A DNA stretch of 64,000 nucleotides from Roseiarcus sp963806935 (GTDB lineage: Bacteria; Pseudomonadota; Alphaproteobacteria; Rhizobiales; Beijerinckiaceae): contig CAWEAT010000031.1 in assembly GCA_963806935.1 (NCBI GenBank), positions 1-64,000 of the forward strand, read 5' to 3'. The notes beneath the pieces were generated by a model that did not search any database, was not told the origin of the DNA, and saw only the letters and a list, made by a program, of their open reading frames with translations. Shown here piece after piece: positions 29,061 to 38,384 of the stretch (the stretch's first letter is position 1; every line of letters starts with the position of its first letter). The position numbers and the translations under genes are program-made.

Positions 29061-30059
29061 ATGAAATTCCTTGGCGCCGGCCTGTTGGTTGGACTTTCCC
29101 TGCTCGCTTCGCCCGCCCTCGCCGCCGACAAGGTCTCGTTCGGGACCAACTGGCTGGCCGAGGCCGAGCATGGCGGATATTACCAGGCGGTCGCCGACGG
29201 CACCTACGCCAAGCACGGCCTCGACGTCACGATCGTCCAGGGCGGCCCGCAGGCCAACAACGAGCTTCTCCTCGCGGCCGGAAGGCTCGACTTCTACATG
29301 GGCGGCAATCTTCTGCTCGCCTTCGACGCGGTCGCCCGTGGCGTGCCGATCATCGTCGTCGCCGCCGATTTCCAGAAAGACCCACAGATCGTGATGTCGC
29401 ATCCGGGCGTCGGCCTCGACAAGTGGGCCGACCTGCCGAATGCATCGCCCGCCTTCATCGGCAAGGAAGGTCTGGCGTCGTTCTACCAGTGGATGCGCTC
29501 GGCTTATGGCTTCAAGGAAGAGAACGTCAGGCCTTATACGTTCAATCCCGGGCCGTTCATCGCCGACACGCATTCGATCCAGCAGGGCTACGTCACCTCG
29601 GAGCCGTTCGCAGTCGAACGCGAGGGCCATTTCAAGCCGAACATCTTCCTGTTCGCCGATTACGGCTATGGCACCTATGCGACGACCATCGAGACCCGCG
29701 CCGACCTGGTCGCGAACAAGCCGGACGTCGTGCAGCGGTTCGTCGACGCCTCGGCGATCGGCTGGTACAACTATCTCTACGGCGACAATACGAAAGCCAA
29801 TGCGCTGATCAAGAAGGACAATCCGGACATGACGGATGAGCAGATCGCGTTCTCGATCGGCAAGATCAAGGAATATGGATTGGCCGATTCCGGCGACACG
29901 CTGAAGCTCGGCATCGGCGCCATGACCGACGAGCGGGTCAAGGGCTTCTTCGATTCGATGGTCAAGGCCGGCGTGGTCAAGCCGGATGTCGATTACAAAA
30001 AGGCCTATACGCTCCAGTTCGTCGACAAAGGCGTCGGCCTCGACCTCAGGCCGAAGTGA
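29061..30059 (+). CDS. NMT1/THI5-like ABC substrate-binding protein (orphan)
   Basis: Periplasmic binding protein of the SsuA/THI5-like group, 332 residues, with a Sec signal peptide MKFLGAGLLVGLSLLASPAL and cleavage after ALA. The mature part starts ADKVSFGTNWLAEAEHGGYY, and LLLAAGRLDFYMGGN is family typical. Relatives bind pyrimidine precursors of thiamine, sulfonates or riboflavin-like compounds. No permease or ATPase of that importer type lies in the window, so it is an orphan component here, directly upstream of a cytosine-deaminase-like hydrolase. No TPP riboswitch is seen in the 131-base leader. Confidence 0.85.
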   Translation: MKFLGAGLLVGLSLLASPALAADKVSFGTNWLAEAEHGGYYQAVADGTYAKHGLDVTIVQGGPQANNELLLAAGRLDFYMGGNLLLAFDAVARGVPIIVVAADFQKDPQIVMSHPGVGLDKWADLPNASPAFIGKEGLASFYQWMRSAYGFKEENVRPYTFNPGPFIADTHSIQQGYVTSEPFAVEREGHFKPNIFLFADYGYGTYATTIETRADLVANKPDVVQRFVDASAIGWYNYLYGDNTKANALIKKDNPDMTDEQIAFSIGKIKEYGLADSGDTLKLGIGAMTDERVKGFFDSMVKAGVVKPDVDYKKAYTLQFVDKGVGLDLRPK

Positions 30060-30142
30060 GGGTAGGGAAAGCCCTTCTTATGGGCGCCGGCGTGAGTGGC
30101 TCGCCGGGGTCGTCCTGCGCCTGACTGGAAACCCGATCGACC

Positions 30143-31465
30143 ATGACCGCCCCGTTCGCCGTCCCGAGCGCCAAGCGCTACGTGCTGAGGCAGGCGCGCG
30201 TGCTCGGACGATCGCTCCTGAAGCCCGAAGGGCCGCTCGACTTTGACGGCTTTGCGACCGTCGACATACTCGTCGACGATGGCGCCATCGCAAAGATCGC
30301 GCCGGCTGGCGCGGCGGATTTCGGCGACGCGCCTCAGCTCTCCTTGTCCGGGCGGATCGTGCTGCCGCTATTCGTCGACGCCCACACCCATATCGACAAG
30401 GGCCATATTTGGCGGCGGAAGCGCAATCCGGTCGGGGATTTCCCGAGTGCGCTCGCCGCAGCGATCGAAGACCGATCCGCCAACTGGACCGCCGGCGACG
30501 TCGCCGCCCGGATGGAGTTCAGCCTGCGCTCGGCCTACGCCTATGGCACGACGGCGATCCGCACCCACATCGACAGCGTTGGCGCGCAGACGCGGATCAG
30601 CTGGCCGGTTTTCGCCGCGGCGCGCGAGCGCTGGCGGGACAGGATCACGCTCCAGGCGGCGCCGATCTTCAGCGTGGATTTTGCCCGCGACCACGCGCAT
30701 ATGGCCAACATCGAGGCGATGCTCGACGCGCACGGAACCGGAATCCTCGGCGCGGTGACCTACATGGTCCCCCACCTGCGCGAGGGCCTCGTGACGCTGT
30801 TCGAGCTCGCCGAGCGCAAGGGCTGGGAGCTCGACTTCCATGTCGACGAAAGCGCCGATCCGGCGGCGCGCTCGCTCAAGATCGTCGCGGAGATGGCGAT
30901 CGAGCGCCGCTTTCCCCGCCGCATCCTGGTCGGCCATTGCTGCTCGCTCGTGCTGCAGGAGGACGACGAACGGAAAAAGACGATCGACGCCGTCGCGCGC
31001 GCGGGGATCAGCGTCGTCTCCTTGCCGATGTGCAATCTTTTCCTCCAGGATCGCCATCCCGGCCGCACCCCGCGCTGGCGCGGCGTCACCGCGCTGCACG
31101 AACTCAAGGCCGCCGGCGTCAGCGTTATGATCGCCAGCGACAACACCCGCGATCCGTTCTACCCCTACGGCGATCTCGACATGATGGAGACCTGGCGTGA
31201 AGGCGTGCGGATCCTGCATCTCGATTATCCGTTCGCCGACTGGGCGCCGGCGGTCGCGGCCGCGCCGGCGCGGGCGATGGGGCTCGACCTCGGCGTTCTC
31301 CGCGCGGGCGGCCGCGCCGACATGATCCTCACCCGAGCGCGCGACTTTCCGGAGCTTCTCGCCCGTCCGCAGTCGGATCGCATCGTGATCAGGAGCGGCG
31401 AGCCCTCGACCGCGGAGCCTCCCGACTACGCCGAGCTCGATGGCCTCAAGGGCCTCGCGCCATGA
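30143..31465 (+). CDS. Cytosine deaminase-like amidohydrolase
   Basis: Amidohydrolase of the cytosine/isoguanine deaminase group, 440 residues. Metal and active-site motifs in order: VDAHTHIDKGHIW (first two histidines and the CodA-like region), FHVDESADP, LVGHCCSLVLQ, and SDNTRDPFYPYGDLDM carrying the conserved aspartate. Compared with CodA the substrate loop differs (CNLFLQDRHPGRTPRWRG resembles the CodA NLWLQ region), so cytosine, isoguanine or another oxopyrimidine are all possible. Its stop overlaps the start of the next flavoenzyme (ATGA). The upstream binding protein probably delivers the substrate. Confidence 0.82.
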   Translation: MTAPFAVPSAKRYVLRQARVLGRSLLKPEGPLDFDGFATVDILVDDGAIAKIAPAGAADFGDAPQLSLSGRIVLPLFVDAHTHIDKGHIWRRKRNPVGDFPSALAAAIEDRSANWTAGDVAARMEFSLRSAYAYGTTAIRTHIDSVGAQTRISWPVFAAARERWRDRITLQAAPIFSVDFARDHAHMANIEAMLDAHGTGILGAVTYMVPHLREGLVTLFELAERKGWELDFHVDESADPAARSLKIVAEMAIERRFPRRILVGHCCSLVLQEDDERKKTIDAVARAGISVVSLPMCNLFLQDRHPGRTPRWRGVTALHELKAAGVSVMIASDNTRDPFYPYGDLDMMETWREGVRILHLDYPFADWAPAVAAAPARAMGLDLGVLRAGGRADMILTRARDFPELLARPQSDRIVIRSGEPSTAEPPDYAELDGLKGLAP

Positions 31466-32892
31466 ATCGCGGCTACGACATCGCCGCCTTTCGCGATCTC
31501 GTCGGCCCGATCAAGTGGGAGGACAATCCCGTTCTGGTCAGACAGAAGAGCCGCGACTTCTACTGGTATTCGCCGGTGCTGAAGCGCGAGCTCGAGGCGG
31601 TGACCGCCGACGTCGTCGTGACGCCTTCGACCGAAACGGAAGTGCGCGCCGTCCTCGCCGCCGCCCACCGGCTCGAGATCCCGGTCACCCCGCGCGGCGC
31701 CGGCACCGGCAACTATGGCCAGGCGATGCCGCTGACCGGCGGAGTGCTCCTGAACCTGGCCGAGATGAACAGGGTCAAGTCGATCGAGCGCGGCCGCGTC
31801 GTCTGCGAGCCTGGCGCGATCCTCATCGACATCGACAAGGCGACGGCGCCATCCGGGCAGGAACTGCGCATGTTTCCATCGACCCGCGGCACGGCCTCGA
31901 TCGGAGGCTTCGTCGCCGGCGGCTCCGGCGGGGTCGGTTCGATCACCTGGGGGGGATTGCGCGATCTGGGCAACGTTCTGAGGCTCAAGGTGCTTACCCT
32001 CGAAGCCGAGCCGCGCGCGCTCGAGCTCACGGGATCGGATCTGCACAAGGCGGTGCACGCCTATGGCACCAACGGCGTCATCGTCGAGGTCGAGGCGCCG
32101 CTCGCCCCGCACTACGACTGGACCGACGTCATTGTCGGTTTCGACAGTTTCGACGCCGCAGCCGCTTATGCGCTCGCGCTCGGCGAGCAGGACGGGATCC
32201 TGAAGAAGCTCATCACCGTCGTCGCCGCGCCGGCGCCGCACGCCTATTTCCTGCGCCATCGCGCGTTCATTCCCGAAGGCGCGAGCGTCGTCATCCTGAT
32301 GATCGCGCCCCACGCGCTCGACGCCTTCCGCGCCTTCACCCGGCCGTTCCGGGAGGCGCGAATTCTGCTCGACTCGACCGAAGCGAAGCCCGAAACGCTC
32401 GCCGGCCTGCCCCCCAATTACGAGTTGACCTGGAACCATACGACGCTGCGCGCGCTGCGCGTCGATCCCAAAATCACCTATCTCCAGGCCCGCTACCCGA
32501 CCGACGGCGGCCTCGAGGCCGTCAAGGCTATCCATGACCATTTCGGCGACGAGGTGATGGGCCATCTCGAGGTGATCCGCTTCAACGGCCGGATCGCTTT
32601 CGCCGGGTTGCCGCTCGTGCGGTTCACCACCGAATCGCGACTTGACGAGATCATCGCCGAGCACGAAGCGATGGGCGCCATGATCTTCAATCCCCACCGC
32701 TACACCCTCGAGGAGGGCGGCATGAAGCAGACCGACGCGATCCAGCTCGCGTTCAAGCGCGAGAACGATCCCAGGGGCCTGCTCAATCCCGGCAAGATGA
32801 TCGCCTGGGAGAATCCCGACTTCGATTTCGCCGCCGGCAAGAACTTCCTCTTTCCCGGCCTCGAGGCCCGGGCGCGCGCGGCGCAGGGCTGA
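31462..32892 (+). CDS. FAD-binding oxidase/dehydrogenase (GlcD-like)
   Basis: Flavoprotein with an FAD_binding_4 (PCMH) domain and an FAD-oxidase C-terminal domain, 476 residues. The FAD pyrophosphate-binding stretch PVTPRGAGTGNYGQAMPLTG is at about residues 75-95, and GGSGGVGSITWGGLRDLGN further on. Relatives oxidise 2-hydroxy acids such as glycolate or lactate. It is translationally coupled to the deaminase-like gene by an ATGA overlap and followed after six bases by a flavodoxin-fold reductase, which suggests a short oxidative pathway acting on the deaminated product. The substrate is unknown. Confidence 0.82.
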   Translation: MNRGYDIAAFRDLVGPIKWEDNPVLVRQKSRDFYWYSPVLKRELEAVTADVVVTPSTETEVRAVLAAAHRLEIPVTPRGAGTGNYGQAMPLTGGVLLNLAEMNRVKSIERGRVVCEPGAILIDIDKATAPSGQELRMFPSTRGTASIGGFVAGGSGGVGSITWGGLRDLGNVLRLKVLTLEAEPRALELTGSDLHKAVHAYGTNGVIVEVEAPLAPHYDWTDVIVGFDSFDAAAAYALALGEQDGILKKLITVVAAPAPHAYFLRHRAFIPEGASVVILMIAPHALDAFRAFTRPFREARILLDSTEAKPETLAGLPPNYELTWNHTTLRALRVDPKITYLQARYPTDGGLEAVKAIHDHFGDEVMGHLEVIRFNGRIAFAGLPLVRFTTESRLDEIIAEHEAMGAMIFNPHRYTLEEGGMKQTDAIQLAFKRENDPRGLLNPGKMIAWENPDFDFAAGKNFLFPGLEARARAAQG

Positions 32893-32898
32893 CCCGCC

Positions 32899-33483
32899 TT
32901 GCGCATTCTGGTGCTGTTCGCCCACCCGGTCGAGACCAGCTTCGGCGCCGCGGCCCACGCGAAGCTGGTCGAGGTCCTGCGCGCCAAGGGGCACAAGGTC
33001 GACGATTGCGATCTCAACGCCGAGGGCTTCGACCCGGTGATGTCGCGTCAGGACCGGATCGATTATCACAATGTCGCGGTCAATCGGCGCCTCGTCGCCC
33101 CCTACGTCGACCGGCTGCTCGCGGCCGAGGCGATGGTGTTCTCGTTCCCGGTCTGGAACATGGGCTTTCCCGCGATCCTCAAGGGATTCGTCGACAAGGT
33201 CTTCCTGCCCGGGGTCAGCTTCACGCTAGGCGAGGACGGCTCCTACAATCCCTGCCTTCACAACATCAAGCGCCTCGGGGTCGTGTGCACCTATGGCGGC
33301 TCGCGGCTGCTGACCTTTTTCATGGGCGATCCGCCGCGGCGCTTCATGACCCGCTCGATGCGCCGCAATTGCGCGCCCGGCGCACGGTGCGACTATGTCG
33401 CCCAATACGACATGGACCACACGACGCCGGAGCGGCGCGCCGCGTTTCTCAAGAAGGTCGAGGCGAAGTTCTCGGCCTGGTGA
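32899..33483 (+). CDS. NAD(P)H oxidoreductase, flavodoxin-like fold (NQO/MdaB-like)
   Basis: 194-residue FMN/FAD reductase of the NAD(P)H dehydrogenase (quinone) family, starting with TTG at 32899 (MRILVLFAHPVETSFGAAAH). The FPVWNMGFPAILKGFVDKVF motif is the flavin-contact signature. It is six bases downstream of the GlcD-like gene and ends nine bases before the convergent LysR gene. It may regenerate the reduced flavin or reduce a quinoid intermediate of the same pathway. Confidence 0.82.
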   Translation: MRILVLFAHPVETSFGAAAHAKLVEVLRAKGHKVDDCDLNAEGFDPVMSRQDRIDYHNVAVNRRLVAPYVDRLLAAEAMVFSFPVWNMGFPAILKGFVDKVFLPGVSFTLGEDGSYNPCLHNIKRLGVVCTYGGSRLLTFFMGDPPRRFMTRSMRRNCAPGARCDYVAQYDMDHTTPERRAAFLKKVEAKFSAW

Positions 33484-33491
33484 AGGGCGCG

Positions 33492-34385
33492 TTAAAACTC
33501 CTCGCCCTCGATGACCCGGCGATGCTTGATCAGTTCGGCCGCGGCGAAATCCATGAACGCCCGCACCCGCGCCGCCCGGCGCAGATCGGCGTGGGTCAGC
33601 GTCCACAGTCCGGCGTCAAGCTCCGGCAGCAGATAACCGACCCGGACCAGGTCCGGGCTTGAATCGCCGAGATAACACGGCAGCAGCGCCGCGCCGACCC
33701 CCTGACGCGCCAGCTCGAGCATGCAGTGGGCCGAGTTCGCCTTGGCGGCGATTCGCCCCGGATCGACATTGGCCTCGATCCACCGCCGCCCCGACGCGGG
33801 CCCGAGCGCGTCGCCATAACCGATGAACGCCACCGGTTCGGGCGTCTCGGCGTCGGCGTCCGCCGCGTCCCAACGGCGATAGACGCACCATCTGGCGGTG
33901 CATATTCTCCTGCCGACCAGGGTTTCGGGGGGATCATTGGTCAGCCGGACGGCAACGTCGGCGCCGCGCCGGGAGAGGTCAAGCGTGTCGTTGGACAGAA
34001 TCAATTCGACGATCACGCCCGGATTCGAAGCCTGAAACCCGGCGACGATCGGCGGCATGAAATGCAGGCCGACGCCGATCGGAACGGTGACGGAAAGCTC
34101 GCCCGTGAGCTTGACGTCGCGCCCGGCGACCCGGCGCTCGAACTCGACGATCGACGCCGCCATCGTCGCCGCCAGCGCGATCATGTCCTCGCCGGCGGAG
34201 GTCGGCTCGTATCCGGCGCGGGAACGGTCGAAGAGGCGCGCGCCGACCGCGGCCTCGACCGCCGCCAGCCGCCGATAGACCGTCGATTGGTTGACGCCGA
34301 GCCGTTCGGCCGCGCCGACCAGCGACCGCGCGTCGGCGATCGACTTGACGAGGCGAAACTCGTCCCAGCTCAAATCCGGGTTCAT
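33492..34385 (-). CDS. LysR-family transcriptional regulator
   Basis: 297 residues from the ATG at 34385 (MNPDLSWDEFRLVKSIADAR). The winged helix-turn-helix is at residues 5-65 (SLVGAAERLGVNQSTVYRRL), followed by a linker and a LysR substrate-binding domain. It is a GcvA/DsdC-like LysR that reads MxPDLSWDEFR. It lies tail-to-tail with the deaminase/flavoenzyme operon and is its nearest regulator, though control of that operon is not shown by the sequence. An upstream ATG at 34424 would add 13 residues. Confidence 0.88.
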   Translation of the reverse strand: MNPDLSWDEFRLVKSIADARSLVGAAERLGVNQSTVYRRLAAVEAAVGARLFDRSRAGYEPTSAGEDMIALAATMAASIVEFERRVAGRDVKLTGELSVTVPIGVGLHFMPPIVAGFQASNPGVIVELILSNDTLDLSRRGADVAVRLTNDPPETLVGRRICTARWCVYRRWDAADADAETPEPVAFIGYGDALGPASGRRWIEANVDPGRIAAKANSAHCMLELARQGVGAALLPCYLGDSSPDLVRVGYLLPELDAGLWTLTHADLRRAARVRAFMDFAAAELIKHRRVIEGEEF

Positions 34386-34501
34386 CCGGCCCGCATATTC
34401 CCCGCGGAGCGCCATCCGGCGCAAGACTCAACCGCCCGCGTGTGTTCTACCACTCCACATCGGAGAAAAACAATGTTCGCATTCGCTCTGCTGCCCGGGC
34501 G

Positions 34502-35501
34502 TCATCCTGTGCGCGGCGCGGCCGCCCGCCGGAGCCGGTCGTTGATCGCCGCCCCGAGCCCATGCTCGGGGATCGGCGCGACCGCGATCCGCGCCGCGCC
34601 GGCCGCGTCGAGCGCCCGCAAATAGGAGAAGAGATGCGACGCCGCCTCGGCGAGGTCGCGTCCAGGCGAAAGATCGAGCCGCGCGCCGGCCGCGCTTGGC
34701 GCCAGTATGCCGCCGAAATCGAGCGCGGCCTCATCCGCTCGGGCCTCGACGGCGCCGAGGCGAAGTTCGGCGTTCGGCGCATAATGCGACGCCAGTTGCC
34801 CGGGCGCGGTCGGCGCCGCCATTGACCCGCCGGACGTCTCGATCGGCGAGCCGAGGGCGGATTCGAGCGCCTCGCGCGCAATCGCTCCCGGGCGGAGCAA
34901 GGCAATCCGGCCGGCGACGACCGCGACGATCGTCGATTCGAGGCCATAGCGGCACGGGCCGCCATCGAGGATCCAGTCGACCCTGCCGTCGAGATCGGCG
35001 AGGACATGAGCGGCGGTGGTCGGACTCACCCGGCCCGACCGATTGGCGGACGGGGCGGCAAGCGGAACGCCTGCCGCTTCGATCAGCGCGCGCGCCGTTT
35101 CATCCGCCGGCGAACGCAGCGCGACAGTGTCGAGACCGGCGCGCGCAAGCAGGCTGATCCGGCAGACCGGCGCCGCGGGCAGGACCAGAGTGAGCGGCCC
35201 CGGCCAGAAGGCGCGGGCCAGTCTTTCGGCCTCGGGGCTGAAGACCGCGTGCTCGCGCGCCGCCTCGAGGTCGAGAACATGGGCGATGAGCGGGTTGATC
35301 GCCGGCCGTTCCTTGGCGGCATAGATTGCCGCGACGGCTTGATCCGAGGTGGCGTCGGCGGCAAGACCGTAAACCGTCTCGGTCGGCATGGCGACGAGGC
35401 CGCCCGCGCGCAAGGCCGCCGCCGCGTCGGCGATCGAGCCGGGACTGGCGGCCGCGATGCGGGTTGGTTTGCGAGTTGGCGGTGTCAGTGCAGAACCCCA
35501 T
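34502..35501 (-). CDS. tsaC: L-threonylcarbamoyladenylate synthase (Sua5/TsaC), start affected by a probable indel
   Basis: Makes threonylcarbamoyl-AMP for the t6A37 modification of ANN-decoding tRNAs. The YrdC domain reads GGLVAMPTETVYGLAADAT, then AKERPAINPLIAHV, WPGPLTLVLP and LAAPSANRSGRVSPT. A C-terminal Sua5 domain follows (LASHYAP onward). The frame of the body has no ATG, GTG or TTG in the right place, while an ATG at 35501 opens in the neighbouring frame. One extra base near 35465-35475 would join MGFCTDTANSQ to KPTRIAAASPGSIADAAAAL, giving about 332 residues. The function is certain, the start is not; M at 35399 is too internal. Confidence 0.88.
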
Positions 35502-35668
35502 CGCCTTGTAGGTCCGGCTCGTTGAGCCGGTCGGCGAGGCCAGCGGCCTCGCCCTACAGCTTCCGCGCGTTGCGCGCCAACCTGACTGTACATAAGCTGA
35601 TTTTCGCCCGCCGCAGCAAATCGGGGGGGCCGATCGCCGGGGAGGCCGGCGGCGAGGAGATGCGAGAG

Positions 35669-37457
35669 ATGTCCTATCGTTCGCCGGTCGGCGATATCCT
35701 TTTTTCGCTCAAGGCGGTCGCCGACGTGCCGGGCATGATCGGCCGCGGGCTGACGGGGGAACTCGATTGGGACGCGGTGTCCTCGATCGTCGCCGAGGCC
35801 GGGCGGTTCGCAACCGAAGAGATCGCGCCGCTCAACCGCCCCGGCGATCTTGCCGGCGCGCGCTACGAAAACGGCGTCGTGACCACGCCGCCGGGCTTTG
35901 CCGACGTCTATCGGCGGTGGGCGGAGGCGGGCTGGAACGGCGTCTCCGCGCCGGTCGAGTTCGGCGGCATGGGCCTTCCGCATGTCGTCAACGTCGCCTG
36001 CACCGAAATCTGGAACGGCGCCTCGATGGCTTTCGCCCTCTGCCCGCTTCTCACCGAGGGCGCCGTCGGCGCCCTCAAAAGCTTCGGCTCGCGCGAGCTG
36101 CTCGACCGCTATCTCGCCCCGATGGTCAGCGGCCGGTGGACCGGAACGATGAATCTCACCGAGCCGCAGGCGGGCTCCGACCTCAACGCGGTCAGGACCC
36201 GGGCGGAACGCGCCGAGGACGGAAGCTATCGCCTGTTCGGCCAGAAGATCTTCATCACCTACGGCGAGCACGACATGGCCGAGAACATCGTCCACCTCGT
36301 CCTCGCCCGGCTGCCCGGCGCCCCCGCCGGAACGCGCGGCCTGACCCTGTTTCTGGCGCCCAAATTCCTCGTCAACGCCGATGGGTCGCTCGGCGAGCGC
36401 AACGACCTGCGCTGCGCCGGGATCGAGCACAAGCTCGGCATCCACGGCTCCCCGACCTGCGTCATGGTCTACGGCGACAATGAGGGCGCGAAGGCCTGGC
36501 GGGTCGGCGAGGAAAATCGGGGCCTCGCCGCGATGTTCGTGATGATGAACGCTGCGCGTCTCGCGGTCGGGACGCAGGGGGTGGCGATCGGCGAGCGCGC
36601 TTATCAGCAGGCGTTGGCTTACGCCCGCGAGCGCCGCCAGGGCCGCGGCTCCAACGGCGACGGCATGAGCCCGATCATCGAGCACGCCGACGTCCAGCGG
36701 ATGCTGATGACGATGAAGGCGAACGTCCAGGCCGCGCGCGGCATCTGCTGCCTGACCGGCGTCTCGCTCGATCTCGCAAGCCACGCCGACACCGCCGCCG
36801 AACGGACGGCCGCCGCCAATCGCGCCGCGCTCTTGACCCCGATCGCCAAGGCGTTCTCGACCGACATCGGCGACGAGGCGGCGTCGATCGGCGTCCAGGT
36901 CCACGGCGGCATGGGATATATCGAGGAGACCGGAGCGGCCCAGCACATGCGCAATTCGCGCATTGCCGCGATCTACGAGGGCGCGAACGGCATCCATGGG
37001 ATCGACCTCGTGCAGCGCAAGCTGCCGCTCGCCGGCGGCGACGCCGTCCGCCAGGAGATCGAAGGCGTCCGCCGGGTCGCGAGCGACGTCGCCGGGCGCG
37101 GGGGTCCGGGCTTTGGCGCGACGGCCGAGCGGCTCGCCGAGGCGTCCGACGCGCTCGAAGAATCGACCCGCCTGATGCTGGATTGGACCGCGGCCGATCA
37201 GTATTCCGCCCTCGCGGGCGCCTCTGCCTATCTTCGCCTGTTCGGGCTCACGCTCGGCGGCGCGTGCCTCGCAAAAGCGGGTCTCGCCGCCGAGGCGCTT
37301 GCGGACGGCGGCGATGAGAGCGAACGCGGGCGGGTCGGCCTCGCCCGCTTCTTCGCCGAGAAGGTGGCTGTCGCGGCGCCGGGACTGGCGCGCGCCATCG
37401 CGTCCGGCGGCGCTCCGCTCGAAATCCTACGAGGCGATCCTGGCGGACAGCGCATGA
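35669..37457 (+). CDS. Acyl-CoA dehydrogenase, 3' end altered by one inserted base
   Basis: FAD-dependent acyl-CoA dehydrogenase of the FadE/DmdC-like long type. I start at ATG 35669 (MSYRSPVGDILFSLK), nine bases after GAGGAG; the conserved YRSPVxDI opening supports it. Family blocks: MNLTEPQAGSDLNAVRTRA, MAENIVHLVLARLPG, GIEHKLGIHGSPTC, VQVHGGMGYIEETGAAQHMR and IYEGANGIHG. As written the frame runs on into the next gene, but one A too many in the AAA of 37422-37424 explains this. Without it the protein ends ESYEAILADSA at the TGA of 37455-37457, giving 595 residues and an ATGA overlap with the hydratase start. Confidence 0.88.
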
Positions 37458-38239
37458 CCCAAGACATCCGTCACAAAGACATCCGCATGACCCAAGACAT
37501 CGAGCTCTCGCGCGACGGCGCGGTGATGTCGGCCGCCTTCGCCCGGCCGCAGAAGAAGAACGCGATCACCGGGGCGATGTACGAAGCGCTGATCGAGGCG
37601 TTCGAGACGGCCGAGCGCGACGACAGCGTCGGCGCGTTCATGCTGAGCGGCAAGGGCGGCGTGTTCACCGCCGGAAACGACCTCGGCGATTTCGTCGCCG
37701 CCGCATCGCGCGAGAGCGGCGACTTTCCGGCGTGGCGGTTCACCAGTCGGCTCGCCGAGTTCGGCAAGCCGCTCGTCGCCGCAGTCGACGGGCTCGCGAT
37801 CGGCATCGGAACGACGCTTCTCTTTCACTGCGATCTCGTCTACGCGACGCCCGAGTCGCGCTTCCAGACGCCGTTCGTCAACCTTGGCCTGGTGCCGGAA
37901 GCCGGGTCTTCGCTGCTCGCGCCGCAACGTTTCGGCCGCGCCAAGGCGGCCGAACTCCTCCTGCTCGCCGAGCCGTTCGACGCCGGGCAGGCGCACGCGC
38001 TGGGCCTCGTCAATGCTCTCGTCCCCCGGGCCGACCTTATCGCCCACGCGATGAGCAAAGCCGCTGCGCTCGCGGCCAAGCCGCGCGCGGCGCTGCTCGC
38101 GACGCGGCGCCTGATGCGCGGCGATGGCGAGGCGTTGAAAGCGCGCATGGCCGAGGAGATGCACGCCTTCGCCGCAGCGCTCAAGTCCGACGAGGCGCAC
38201 AAGGCATTCCAGGCCTTCCTGTCGGGCGGGCGGAAATAG
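37454..38239 (+). CDS. Enoyl-CoA hydratase/isomerase
   Basis: Crotonase-fold enzyme of fatty acid beta-oxidation, 261 residues. The oxyanion-hole segment KGGVFTAGNDLGDF and the second segment NLGLVPEAGSSLLAPQRFG are visible. PEAGSS instead of the canonical PGGG pattern is seen in the Paa/ECI-like branch, so it may be an isomerase or a hydratase. The start ATG at 37454 overlaps the dehydrogenase stop. A second in-frame ATG at 37487 begins with the same 15 bases, so the true start could be either. Confidence 0.85.
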   Translation: MTQDIRHKDIRMTQDIELSRDGAVMSAAFARPQKKNAITGAMYEALIEAFETAERDDSVGAFMLSGKGGVFTAGNDLGDFVAAASRESGDFPAWRFTSRLAEFGKPLVAAVDGLAIGIGTTLLFHCDLVYATPESRFQTPFVNLGLVPEAGSSLLAPQRFGRAKAAELLLLAEPFDAGQAHALGLVNALVPRADLIAHAMSKAAALAAKPRAALLATRRLMRGDGEALKARMAEEMHAFAAALKSDEAHKAFQAFLSGGRK

Positions 38240-38246
38240 CCGGACC

Positions 38247-38272
38247 GGAACATCCGGCGCGTCGGGGACGTT
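38247..38272 (+). promoter_or_regulatory. Candidate EcfG (general stress) promoter for ku
   Basis: GGAAC (38247-38251), 17-base spacer, CGTT (38269-38272): the alphaproteobacterial EcfG/RpoE2 consensus. It is about 110 bases before the Ku start codon. Confidence 0.6.
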
Positions 38273-38384
38273 GGGCCCGACCAAACTTCCGCGACGTCAC
38301 CTCTTCGTTCAGGCGTACGACTCGCAGGTTGCATGGCCGGCGTGCTATAAAAGCCCCCAAGACCCGCGTTGAGTAGGAGTTCCC

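Noticed and set aside
34502..36997. Long 831-codon minus-strand frame
   Set aside because: Only the last 300 or so codons are tsaC; the upstream part is the GC-driven shadow of the acyl-CoA dehydrogenase gene.
35006..38239. Single 1077-residue multifunctional beta-oxidation protein
   Set aside because: The first 221 codons are antisense to tsaC, and the dehydrogenase-hydratase junction is explained by one extra A.
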